Assembly: GCA_015661405.1 (NCBI GenBank)
Contig: JACWMK010000068.1
Span: forward strand, 1-12,034
Length of the DNA stretch: 12,034 nt
Direction: 5' to 3'
From: Methanobacterium sp.
GTDB lineage: Archaea > Methanobacteriota > Methanobacteria > Methanobacteriales > Methanobacteriaceae
Below the pieces are notes generated by a model that was given only the letters and a program-made list of their open reading frames with translations, was not told the origin of the DNA and did no database searches. The position numbers were made by a program, and so were the translations under genes. Positions 1-6,326 of the stretch are shown piece after piece. Within the stretch, counting starts at the first letter, position 1, and the number at the start of each line of letters is the position of its first letter.

Positions 1-995
1 TTTGTCTTCTTAATGGATTTAACAGAATCAGATTCCATCTCTAACATAGCTCGTATAGCATCAACATTCTCAGGCACAACATCAGATTCTTGATGAATCG
101 CTTGCATATAATATAATTCACCATCAACAATATTCAAAGACTCTTTCCACACTGCTATTTCAAATAAATCACCACGTGGCCTACCCAAATCACGAGCATA
201 TTCCATAATCTCCGCTGTAGAACCCAATCCCTTACTAGCCTCAATTAAAAGAACTCTAGGCGTCTTCTCTAAAGCATCAATAACATCATCCACTACTACA
301 GAGTTATCTAACTCAACCATAAGATTATGTTGATGCATAAGAGTAGTAGGCACCAATAACGCCATAGTAATAATATTCAAGCCATACATAACAGTTTGCA
401 CATCTGGTCCATGATGAGAAGGAACTGTAGGTGGATTAGGCACTATAGCATTAATAGGTCCCTTCTTTATCTGTCCAGGATCTGCCCCACGCCTCACCAT
501 CACCGCACGAACTTTTTTAATACCAGCCAAATCTTTGATAGGATTTAATGTTCTACATAACCCAGTAGTATTACAAGAAACCACCCGTACATAATCTGCC
601 CCAATAGAATCATCGAAGTTAGAAAAAGAGTTGAAAGACTGACCTATCCGGTCATGCTTCTCCCCACCCTCAAATATAGCTTTAAGCCCTTTCTTCTCAT
701 AAACATCCGTCTTATTTCTAGCTCCAACACCCTCAGGAGTACAATCCACTATAATATCAAGCTGATCATAAAGATCATTAATAGTACCCGACACCTCAAT
801 ACCCGCATCCATGAACAACCCTTCTCTTTCCGGAGCACTAATATATAGATCATAACCTTTTTCCACTGCCATTTTAGCTTCAAAATCAGGAGTACGTTTA
901 GTAACTCCTACAATTTTCATATCATCCTGACAAGAAACAGCATCTGCCACTCTCTTACCTATAGTTCCATATCCATTTATTCCCACAGCCTTCAT
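1..995 (-). CDS. gap: Archaeal glyceraldehyde-3-phosphate dehydrogenase, 3' end cut off
   Basis: NAD(P)-dependent phosphorylating GAPDH of the archaeal class, interconverting glyceraldehyde 3-phosphate and 1,3-bisphosphoglycerate, mainly for gluconeogenesis in a methanogen. I translated 331 residues by hand. The frame runs off the left edge with no stop, so about six residues are missing compared with the 337-residue Methanothermus fervidus enzyme I recall. Visible are the N-terminal Rossmann motif INGYGTIGKRVADAV (residues 6-20), DCTPEGVG (84-91), the catalytic-cysteine motif VSCNTTGLCR with Cys141, PSHHGPDV (192-199), TTLMHQHN with the candidate catalytic His near 221, and YYMQAIHQESD (295-305). 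The ATG at 993-995 follows GGAGGTTGAATTT, a strong SD. The gene lies 245 bp downstream of top6A on the same strand, with a terminator-like element between them, so it is probably transcribed separately. Confidence 0.97.
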   Translation of the reverse strand, partial: MKAVGINGYGTIGKRVADAVSCQDDMKIVGVTKRTPDFEAKMAVEKGYDLYISAPEREGLFMDAGIEVSGTINDLYDQLDIIVDCTPEGVGARNKTDVYEKKGLKAIFEGGEKHDRIGQSFNSFSNFDDSIGADYVRVVSCNTTGLCRTLNPIKDLAGIKKVRAVMVRRGADPGQIKKGPINAIVPNPPTVPSHHGPDVQTVMYGLNIITMALLVPTTLMHQHNLMVELDNSVVVDDVIDALEKTPRVLLIEASKGLGSTAEIMEYARDLGRPRGDLFEIAVWKESLNIVDGELYYMQAIHQESDVVPENVDAIRAMLEMESDSVKSIKKT

Positions 996-1011
996 AAATT
1001 CAACCTCCATA

Positions 1012-1054
1012 CAACCCCAATTGGAGTGGTTACTCAATAGAGAATGTTTAAATA
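1012..1054 (-). promoter_or_regulatory. Candidate gap promoter and leader dyads
   Basis: On the minus strand TATTTAAA (1054-1047) sits about 52 nt before the gap ATG. A start about 26 nt downstream of the box would fall near 1024 and leave a leader of roughly 28 nt with an intact SD. The perfect 8-bp palindrome CCAATTGG (1017-1024) and an imperfect dyad TTG(G)AGT-ggtt-ACTCAA (1021-1037) lie at this predicted start. TATTTA near 1085-1092 is an alternative box. Everything here is inferred from sequence. Confidence 0.35.
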
Positions 1055-1158
1055 CCATGAAAACTTCCAGATTGAGATTCTAAATAAATAAGCATTCTAT
1101 AAAATTATTATATTCTTCATTATAATAAATTTTATCATTTAATTTATAAAATAAAATT

Positions 1159-1217
1159 AAAAAAAGAATGGAATTTATTTTATATATTTCAACCTTTAAC
1201 AAAAAAATAGGTTGAAA
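1159..1217 (-). terminator. Probable top6A terminator
   Basis: Just past the top6A stop, a perfect 9-bp inverted repeat (TTTCAACCT 1187-1195, AGGTTGAAA 1209-1217) encloses a 13-nt loop. Read on the minus strand, the loop contains T7 (1207-1201) and a second T7 follows at 1165-1159. Oligo-T on the non-template strand is the usual archaeal stop signal; the hairpin may help or protect the 3' end. Confidence 0.55.
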
Positions 1218-1240
1218 ATAGGTTACTTCGTGGAACTAAT

Positions 1241-2293
1241 TTACATTGCATCTAACTTTTCAGGTAAATAAGTATCTACAACGTATTCCAATCCATACTT
1301 AGAGAAGGACTGCTGCTCAGCTTTCTTCCCAATTTTAAGCATTTTTTTAATCTCAATCTGCCAAGTTTCATCATGATATCTAGGATCTTTTGAAAGCTCT
1401 TTAAGTCGCAACACATCAATATCCTTTAAAGGGTCAGTAGGTAAATCATAATTTACAATGTCACTAGCCGTCACTCCTAAAAATTTAGCATCAGGAGTAG
1501 CCAGATCATGATTCACATGAGCCAACTTAGCACTGCCTGAGATAATAACCATAGCAATGTGAAAACCCCACGGATCTCCGTCATTACAAATATAAACTGG
1601 TAATTCAAGCTCCTGATTAACTCTTCTAAGGAATCTACGAGTAGCACGTGCTGCTTGTCCTTTAAGTCCCACAATAAGAGTATTGAATTTCTTATAAGCT
1701 TCTTCCTGCACCAATCGATGGAACATACCCATAGTTTCAACAGCTATGACCCGCTCTACATCATGTGCTACAAATTCCACATCATCAATAGTTGGTGATA
1801 TAGTGTAACCTGATTTACCCGATTTTAAGGCGTTTATCTCCACATCATCCTCTTGAACAGTAAGATCACCATAGACTGAGGCACCGTCTTCTTCTGGCAT
1901 TAATCCCAAGTCTTCCCGGGTCATACCTAAACTCACCTCAAGATCTTCTCCTACAATATTAGATTCCTGCTGGTCACCGAAATCCACATCCCAACCCTCA
2001 GATACATAGTACATCTCCCTGAGAGTGGCGGTTTTACCTCGTCGAACCAGATCTTTACAGAAGTTTGCCATGTAAACCATCTGAGCAATTTTATTGATCT
2101 GCTTAACGTTACCCAAACTACGCTGACCATAACGATCCCCTAAAATGTAATAACGTTTATCCTCATCATAAACTAAATTGGACGTGCCTCTAGATGGTAT
2201 CTTAACAGCGGGGACAGAGTTCTGGTTAACGTCCTCAATTATCCTGTCACCAAGGCTTTTAAGTTTATTAATAGCAATTTCTTTTCTATTCAT
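1241..2293 (-). CDS. top6A: DNA topoisomerase VI subunit A
   Basis: DNA-cleaving subunit of the type IIB topoisomerase, homologous to Spo11. It makes a double-strand break by a 5'-phosphotyrosyl link and works as an A2B2 tetramer with Top6B to relax and decatenate DNA. With the start at 2293 the protein is 350 residues, normal for the family. Motifs: the winged-helix active-site segment TLREMYYVSEGW (residues 90-101; catalytic Tyr probably the second of the YY pair, 96), and a Toprim domain with the acidic residue in VIAVETMG (Glu186) and NDGDPWGF (238-245) for metal binding. A GTG at 2305 would add four residues, but the ATG at 2293 has GAGGTTGA placed just ahead of it as SD, so I prefer ATG. 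It overlaps the top6B stop by 8 nt, so its SD lies inside top6B and translation is probably coupled. Confidence 0.98.
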   Translation of the reverse strand: MNRKEIAINKLKSLGDRIIEDVNQNSVPAVKIPSRGTSNLVYDEDKRYYILGDRYGQRSLGNVKQINKIAQMVYMANFCKDLVRRGKTATLREMYYVSEGWDVDFGDQQESNIVGEDLEVSLGMTREDLGLMPEEDGASVYGDLTVQEDDVEINALKSGKSGYTISPTIDDVEFVAHDVERVIAVETMGMFHRLVQEEAYKKFNTLIVGLKGQAARATRRFLRRVNQELELPVYICNDGDPWGFHIAMVIISGSAKLAHVNHDLATPDAKFLGVTASDIVNYDLPTDPLKDIDVLRLKELSKDPRYHDETWQIEIKKMLKIGKKAEQQSFSKYGLEYVVDTYLPEKLDAM

Positions 2294-3866
2294 TTTCAAC
2301 CTCACTGTTCAATTGTATACCTTCAAATTTAGCTCTGCGTGTAACCTTAGCCAGTACAGCATCATATTCTGGAACATCTGTTTCTGCAAGCAAAGCAGCT
2401 TCTCTTATAACTACTGGAACAAGACTCTCAAAGATTTTAGAACGCAACTCTTCCTCTTTAGCAGCCTTTTTAGCTCTTAAATATTTCTGCAGACTTCTTG
2501 CTATTTTCATAGTAGCTTGTCTAACCTCATGTAATATTTCAGCTTCAGGTGCTACACTCTGCTTTCCAGTTGAAAGATAAGGCACGTTAGTTGAAACTAA
2601 ATTAACGAAAACAGTTATAGGAGCATTATCAAGATCCCTTATTCCATAACGTTTCCAATCTATGCTTTTCAATGCTTCAGTTATGGCACAACTTCCCTGA
2701 TCAAAAGTTAAAGGAACCCGGTTAGCGAATCTCATAATCTCCGCTCGCTTCTGATCACCTACAATTCTCCCGGATTCTCCCCCGTAAGTGATACCTGCCT
2801 CTACTATGAATGCAACCCCTCCTCGGTATGTTTTCGGATTACGAGTATTCGTGGCAACAAATTCAGGAGTTAAAATTTCTCTCATACCCTTTTCAATCTG
2901 ATCATGACCAATAGGTATTAAACCAGAAGTTGGTGGTGCCATGAAATCCATTCTGGAGAAAAGATCCACTATTCTCTCTGCTTCCTCCCATTTCATATCC
3001 TTAGGTCGTTTATCTAAATCTATTCCTGTTGATTTTTGGATTTCATTCACTCTTTTGGTGGACATTCTAGAAAGGGAGGTGGTAAGTAGACTTCTAAATC
3101 TCCTTTTATCGGTATGTTTGGCCATGAATATTAAATCATCAGCCGTTACACCACGAGGATGAGGTAAAACCTCCTTAGGTAATGGTGGGATTATATCCGT
3201 GGCTCTATCAAAGATATATTTATGTCCAGTTGGATCCCGGAATCTGATCTTAGCATGGGGATTGGCGATCACAGTTCTTCTAATATACTCGAAAGCTCCT
3301 TGTTCACTAAGGGAGTATGAAACATCCTTGAAGTGTAATTCTATGGAAACTCCGCTGGATTTTACATCAACTGGTTCTTGGCTTAATATCAGTCCCTGGT
3401 TCTTTTTGACATCCATTTTGAATGTCATTTCCATTCCCTTAAGTTTTTCACCCTCATGGTAGCCTGAAATTACTTTAGCGGGTTTACCTGTGGTCATCTG
3501 GGAAAGTAATACACATCCACTACATCCTAAACCTTGTTGGCCTCTTGATTGAATGTTACGGAATTTAGAGCCCGCGAACATGGTACAATATACTTTGGTT
3601 ATAAATGCTTCGGGAATTCCTGGACCGTTATCTGAATGTTTTAAAATATAATGGTCTTTACCCACTCTTTTAAGGTCTATAGTTATTTCTGGCCGTATTC
3701 CAGCTTCTTCAGCTGCATCTAGACTGTTAGTTATGAGTTCATGGAAAACCATGGTTAGGGATCTTATTTTTCCAGAGAATCCCAGCATCTGCTTATTTCT
3801 CCTGAAAAATTCTGATGCTGTGAGTTCTTTAAACTCTTCAAAAAGTTCTGCTGCTTCTCTCTCCAA
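2286..3866 (-). CDS. top6B: DNA topoisomerase VI subunit B
   Basis: ATPase subunit of topoisomerase VI. ATP binding dimerises the two B subunits and drives strand passage through the break made by Top6A. The 526-residue length is typical. The GHKL fold is clear: N-box FHELITNSLDA (41-51; Glu43 probable general base, Asn47 metal ligand), G1 box DNGPGIP (79-85), G2 box SRGQQGLGCSG (107-117). The transducer domain carries the ATP-sensing lysine in STGKQSVA (Lys435). The C-terminal tail is charged and helical. The start is TTG at 3864-3866, supported by a GGAGG SD (3873-3877) about 6 nt upstream. It is cotranscribed with top6A through the 8-nt overlap. The promoter should lie in the 147-bp AT-rich gap before the gene, but I cannot place it firmly. 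Confidence 0.98.
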   Translation of the reverse strand: MEREAAELFEEFKELTASEFFRRNKQMLGFSGKIRSLTMVFHELITNSLDAAEEAGIRPEITIDLKRVGKDHYILKHSDNGPGIPEAFITKVYCTMFAGSKFRNIQSRGQQGLGCSGCVLLSQMTTGKPAKVISGYHEGEKLKGMEMTFKMDVKKNQGLILSQEPVDVKSSGVSIELHFKDVSYSLSEQGAFEYIRRTVIANPHAKIRFRDPTGHKYIFDRATDIIPPLPKEVLPHPRGVTADDLIFMAKHTDKRRFRSLLTTSLSRMSTKRVNEIQKSTGIDLDKRPKDMKWEEAERIVDLFSRMDFMAPPTSGLIPIGHDQIEKGMREILTPEFVATNTRNPKTYRGGVAFIVEAGITYGGESGRIVGDQKRAEIMRFANRVPLTFDQGSCAITEALKSIDWKRYGIRDLDNAPITVFVNLVSTNVPYLSTGKQSVAPEAEILHEVRQATMKIARSLQKYLRAKKAAKEEELRSKIFESLVPVVIREAALLAETDVPEYDAVLAKVTRRAKFEGIQLNSEVENE

Positions 3867-3924
3867 ATTAAGCCTCCTTTATATGGTTTGTTACTATATT
3901 TATAAATTTTTTTATTACTTTAAT

Positions 3925-3940
3925 AAAAAAAATTTTTAAG
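3925..3940 (-). terminator. Oligo-T terminator after the KH-protein gene
   Basis: On the minus strand, about 75 nt past the KH-gene stop, CTTAAAAA is followed by T8 (3932-3925). The A5 and T8 runs can pair weakly. A run of eight T is typical of intrinsic archaeal termination, so top6BA may have its own transcript. Confidence 0.4.
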
Positions 3941-4013
3941 ATTTAAATTTAATTTAAATAAATTCTATTCAAATAAATATCTAAATTTATTGTGAAATAT
4001 TAACGATATTTTT

Positions 4014-4577
4014 TTATTTCTTGGCTATTTCTTTAAATTCTTTAATCCTTAACTCACGGGTTTTATTCTCTAAAAATCCATAAACACTTTTATGTCTAGC
4101 ACCATGTAAAATCATGTCTACAGCTTCCTTAGCTATCTGTATATGATCCAGATTACCAATGAGAGCTACAGTTTTACCATAAATGGAGATATCAACTCCA
4201 GTCATATCGGTTATGATATCCCGGGTTCTACCGTCTTTACCAATTATTCTCCCTTTCTGTCTTAGAATAGCCTTTTTTGATTTACCAACATAGTCTGGGA
4301 GATTAATTATATCCAATATCATCTCGTCTGAAGTAAGTTTCATTGCAACTTCTGGATTAAAACCTCTACCAATAGCTTTCACAATATATTTAGTTTTCCA
4401 TACTGATAATGGGTCTTCTGCTTCTTCCAAGGGTTCTATTGATATGCTACCGGATTCACTGTCTACGTCTATTCTAGTTTGAGTTATTTTTTCAATTTCT
4501 TTCTTGGCTGTACCATGTTTTCCAATTAAAATTGGAACCCTTTCACGGGGGATCTTGAGATATTCTACATTAATCAA
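4014..4577 (-). CDS. KH-domain protein, archaeal Dim2/Pno1 homologue
   Basis: RNA-binding protein of the Dim2 (Pno1, Krr1-like) family. Archaeal Dim2 is known to bind near the 3' end of 16S rRNA and to contact initiation factors, and acts in late 30S maturation. Numbered from the upstream GTG (4586, 190 residues), two KH domains are visible: KH1 with IGKHGTAKKEIEK (21-33; GxxG = GKHG) and KH2 with GRIIGKDGRTRDII (112-125; GxxG = GKDG). They are joined by an acidic linker around EPLEEAEDP. For the start I prefer TTG at 4577-4575, because AGGTGA, a perfect SD, ends 5 nt before it. The GTG at 4586 overlaps that SD and has none of its own. Either start gives 187-190 residues. The gene lies between rio1 and top6B, and Rio1 is its functional partner in ribosome assembly. 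Confidence 0.93.
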   Translation of the reverse strand: MINVEYLKIPRERVPILIGKHGTAKKEIEKITQTRIDVDSESGSISIEPLEEAEDPLSVWKTKYIVKAIGRGFNPEVAMKLTSDEMILDIINLPDYVGKSKKAILRQKGRIIGKDGRTRDIITDMTGVDISIYGKTVALIGNLDHIQIAKEAVDMILHGARHKSVYGFLENKTRELRIKEFKEIAKK

Positions 4578-4628
4578 TTTTTTCACCTTAATCTAGGAAG
4601 CTATGGGCTTATTATGGTAACATAATTG

Positions 4629-4641
4629 CAATATTTATAAT
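4629..4641 (-). promoter_or_regulatory. Candidate promoter of the KH-protein gene
   Basis: Minus-strand TTATAAATA (about 4640-4632) lies about 55-60 nt before the KH start. A transcript starting about 26 nt downstream of the box would have a 30-nt leader with the AGGTGA SD intact. The call rests only on TATA match and spacing. Confidence 0.4.
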
Positions 4642-4679
4642 TATATTACAATATTCTTTATAATATACTTTTCTAATCC

Positions 4680-5447
4680 TCATAAATCCATAATTTCACT
4701 TTTAATTTCATCTTCAGATATATTAACACCTAATTTTTTAAAAGCCAGAGTTAAGTTGAGGATATCCCTGTTTAAAAGCTCTGATGAGAATGGATGATCC
4801 ACAACTACACCTTGGGATATATCAATAATAACGGGTTCATCATCCTTAATTAAAATATTAAAGTTTGATAAATCCCCATGAACAAGTTTAGCATCATTAT
4901 AAAGAATTTTAACATAATTTATTAATGTTTTTGAAAGTTTATCCGGATCAGAGATGTGAGCATCTTTCATCAGTGGAGCAGGATTTCCCTCTTCATCACC
5001 AATAAATTCCATAACCAATATATTATCTTTAGCAATTATGGGTCGAGGAACCCTCACATTATGTTCACGAGCTCTTTTAAGATTTCTAAATTCCTTGTTA
5101 ACCCACGCGTTAACTACTTGACGTTTATTAGTGGTTCTAACTTTAAATCGTGGATCACCTTGTATATAATTTTGCATTTTTTTAAAATCTGATGTAGTAA
5201 TACGGTAAATTTTCACTGCCACAAAGTTACCATTCTCATCTAAACCTTTAAAAACATTAGCTTCTTTACCAGTACTGATAGCTCCGTTTAAAATATGAAT
5301 ATAACCATGATTAGCTAGTGTATAAAGGGTTTTCAAGGTTTTATTATCAAATACTTCACTTCCCACTCTTCTATCAGCATCACTTTTTAGTCGCTTCTCT
5401 GATAATAACTTTCTAAGATCATCATCTGCCTTAGATATTTTTGACAT
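4680..5447 (-). CDS. rio1: Rio1-type serine/threonine protein kinase/ATPase
   Basis: Atypical RIO-family kinase of 255 residues. Rio1 and Rio2 act on pre-40S/30S particles, using ATP hydrolysis to release assembly factors. The N-terminal part is a winged-helix-like segment (about 20-55). The kinase core shows STGKEANVF (58-66, the RIO nucleotide loop), the ATP-anchoring lysine in VAVKIYR (Lys79), a conserved KEFRNLKRA (118-126) with Glu119, the catalytic loop LVHGDLSNFNIL (188-199; Asp192, Asn197), and the metal-binding IIDISQG (Asp209). The VVVDHPF segment after it is typical of Rio1. The ATG at 5447 is preceded by GGAGAT. It is separated from aIF1A by 177 bp containing a terminator-like hairpin, so it may have its own promoter. 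Confidence 0.97.
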   Translation of the reverse strand: MSKISKADDDLRKLLSEKRLKSDADRRVGSEVFDNKTLKTLYTLANHGYIHILNGAISTGKEANVFKGLDENGNFVAVKIYRITTSDFKKMQNYIQGDPRFKVRTTNKRQVVNAWVNKEFRNLKRAREHNVRVPRPIIAKDNILVMEFIGDEEGNPAPLMKDAHISDPDKLSKTLINYVKILYNDAKLVHGDLSNFNILIKDDEPVIIDISQGVVVDHPFSSELLNRDILNLTLAFKKLGVNISEDEIKSEIMDL

Positions 5448-5502
5448 AATTCTTAATCTCCAGAAAAAAACTTAAAAAGAAGTTTAAAATAAAAAATAGG
5501 GG

Positions 5503-5510
5503 ATTTAAAT
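5503..5510 (-). promoter_or_regulatory. Possible rio1 TATA box
   Basis: Minus-strand ATTTAAAT lies about 57 nt before the rio1 ATG, which would give a leader of about 30 nt. The inverted repeat AAACTT-AAAAAG-AAGTTT (5468-5485) lies within that leader. The region is so AT-rich that chance matches are likely. Confidence 0.25.
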
Positions 5511-5587
5511 GAATAAAAGAAAATAATTTCCTTAAAAAAATTTTTTAGTTCCATTTATGATATTACAAAACAGCAGAATATTTAATT

Positions 5588-5612
5588 AAAAAATTTTGCT
5601 TTACCGAGTAAA
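5588..5612 (-). terminator. aIF1A terminator hairpin
   Basis: Twelve nucleotides past the aIF1A stop, on the minus strand, TTTAC-tcg-GTAAA (5612-5600) forms a 5-bp hairpin followed by GCAAAA and T6 (5593-5588). Position and T-run fit termination of the aIF1A transcript. Another T-run follows near 5533-5548. Confidence 0.5.
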
Positions 5613-5624
5613 ACTTTGTTTTTT

Positions 5625-5930
5625 TTATAAATTAAGATAACCTCGACGTTCTAACCAGTTAGATTCCGTTCGGGTGTATCTCCATATAACATCTGCTTTT
5701 TCAGCAGTCTGGAACTCCCATGGTTTTACTAAAACCACGTCCCCTTCCCTGATCCATATTCTTTTTTTCATTTTTCCAGGTATTCTGGCAAGTCTTACTA
5801 TTCCATCAGCACATCTAACTCTGAGCTTACCATGGCCCATGATTTGTTCTACCACTCCGGGTATTTCACCCCGACGAGGTGTTCTAACTCTTCTAAATTC
5901 TTGAGTTGGTTGAATTGGTCCTTTACTCAA
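5625..5930 (-). CDS. eif1A: Translation initiation factor aIF1A
   Basis: Archaeal counterpart of eIF1A and bacterial IF1. It binds the A site of the 30S subunit and helps initiator-tRNA placement and start-codon selection. It has 101 residues, the usual archaeal length. A basic N-terminal tail (RRVRTPRRGE) leads into an S1-like OB fold: GEIPGVVEQIMGHGKLRVRC, then the LARIPGKMKKRIWIREGD stretch that is a family hallmark, then VVLVKPWEF. A short C-terminal helix ends near WLERRGYL. The start is TTG at 5928-5930, supported by AGGAGGAG about 6 nt upstream. No in-frame ATG precedes the OB fold. As the first gene of the minus-strand block it is read away from moeA. Confidence 0.97.
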   Translation of the reverse strand: MSKGPIQPTQEFRRVRTPRRGEIPGVVEQIMGHGKLRVRCADGIVRLARIPGKMKKRIWIREGDVVLVKPWEFQTAEKADVIWRYTRTESNWLERRGYLNL

Positions 5931-6000
5931 ATACTCTCCTCCTATCTTTATCTAAAATTTATTAAATTATCGTAAAATGGTCTTATCAAAATATGTCATA

Positions 6001-6009
6001 AATATAAAT
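6001..6009 (-). promoter_or_regulatory. Candidate aIF1A TATA box
   Basis: Minus-strand ATTTATATT lies about 75 nt before the aIF1A TTG start. It would give a leader of about 45-50 nt ending in the strong AGGAGGAG SD. The call rests on TATA match and spacing only. Confidence 0.4.
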
Positions 6010-6110
6010 TTTAAAATTATTCTGAATTCTTAAATATTCAGTTAAATTTCTTCATATAAACGAATATTATAATCAGATGATTCAAAAAATATCTAATTTG
6101 ACATATGAAT

Positions 6111-6126
6111 TTAAGTGAACACTTAA
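6111..6126. promoter_or_regulatory. Perfect 16-bp dyad, possible operator
   Basis: TTAAGTG-AA-CACTTAA is a perfect 7-bp inverted repeat with a 2-bp centre, the geometry of a site for a dimeric helix-turn-helix regulator and too tight for an RNA hairpin. A plus-strand TATA-like stretch, TTTATATA (6134-6141), begins 7 bp after it. A transcript from that box would have a leader of about 160 nt before moeA. Confidence 0.35.
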
Positions 6127-6141
6127 GTCCTTTATTTATAT

Positions 6142-6176
6142 AGTATTTTGATATATATAAAAAGAAGTATTTTGAT
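6142..6176 (+). repeat. Direct repeat AGTATTTTGAT, two copies
   Basis: AGTATTTTGAT occurs at 6142-6152 and 6166-6176, a 24-bp pitch, just downstream of the TATA-like stretch at 6134-6141. Two identical 11-mers this close may be regulator half-sites, although AT-rich DNA makes chance repeats more likely. Confidence 0.4.
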
Positions 6177-6326
6177 CCACCAAATACATGAAATTTACTG
6201 AAAATAAATTCATTAATCAAATTTTTGAATACAAAGAATTTAAAGATTATTTCCTTATGGATATAATAACTTCTAAAGTTTTTTTGTAAATAATTTTAAT
6301 TTAAATCAAATGAGATAAGTGATGAA

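Larger units (their letters stand above)
5931..6326. other. Divergent intergenic region between aIF1A and moeA
   Basis: This 396-bp, very AT-rich stretch should hold the promoters of both flanking genes. I see no protein gene: the one 60-codon minus frame (6220-6038) is rich in F, I, K and Y, as random AT-rich DNA would be, and has no SD. It contains a TATA-like box for aIF1A, a perfect 7+2+7 dyad and an 11-bp direct repeat, described separately. TATTTTGAT also occurs once inverted at 5985-5993. Confidence 0.7.

Noticed and set aside
654..848. Plus-strand 64-codon open frame
   Set aside because: Lies antisense within gap, has no SD and no recognisable family; shadow of the real gene.
1513..1740. 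Minus-strand 75-codon frame
   Set aside because: Out-of-frame shadow inside top6A.
2178..2480. Plus-strand 100-codon frame, and similar frames at 2941-3162, 3199-3462 and 3733-3939
   Set aside because: All antisense to top6A/top6B, with compositions expected of shadow frames.
3899..3906. TTTATAAA as the top6B TATA box
   Set aside because: Only about 37 nt before the TTG start; a transcript beginning about 26 nt downstream would cut into the GGAGG SD that defines the start.
4956..5192. Plus-strand 78-codon frame, with similar ones at 5674-5904 (+) and 6506-6811 (-)
   Set aside because: Antisense to rio1, aIF1A and moeA, which are certain genes.
6038..6220. Minus-strand 60-codon frame in the divergent region
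   Set aside because: Rich in F, I, K and Y as random AT-rich DNA would be, no SD, and it overlaps promoter-like elements.
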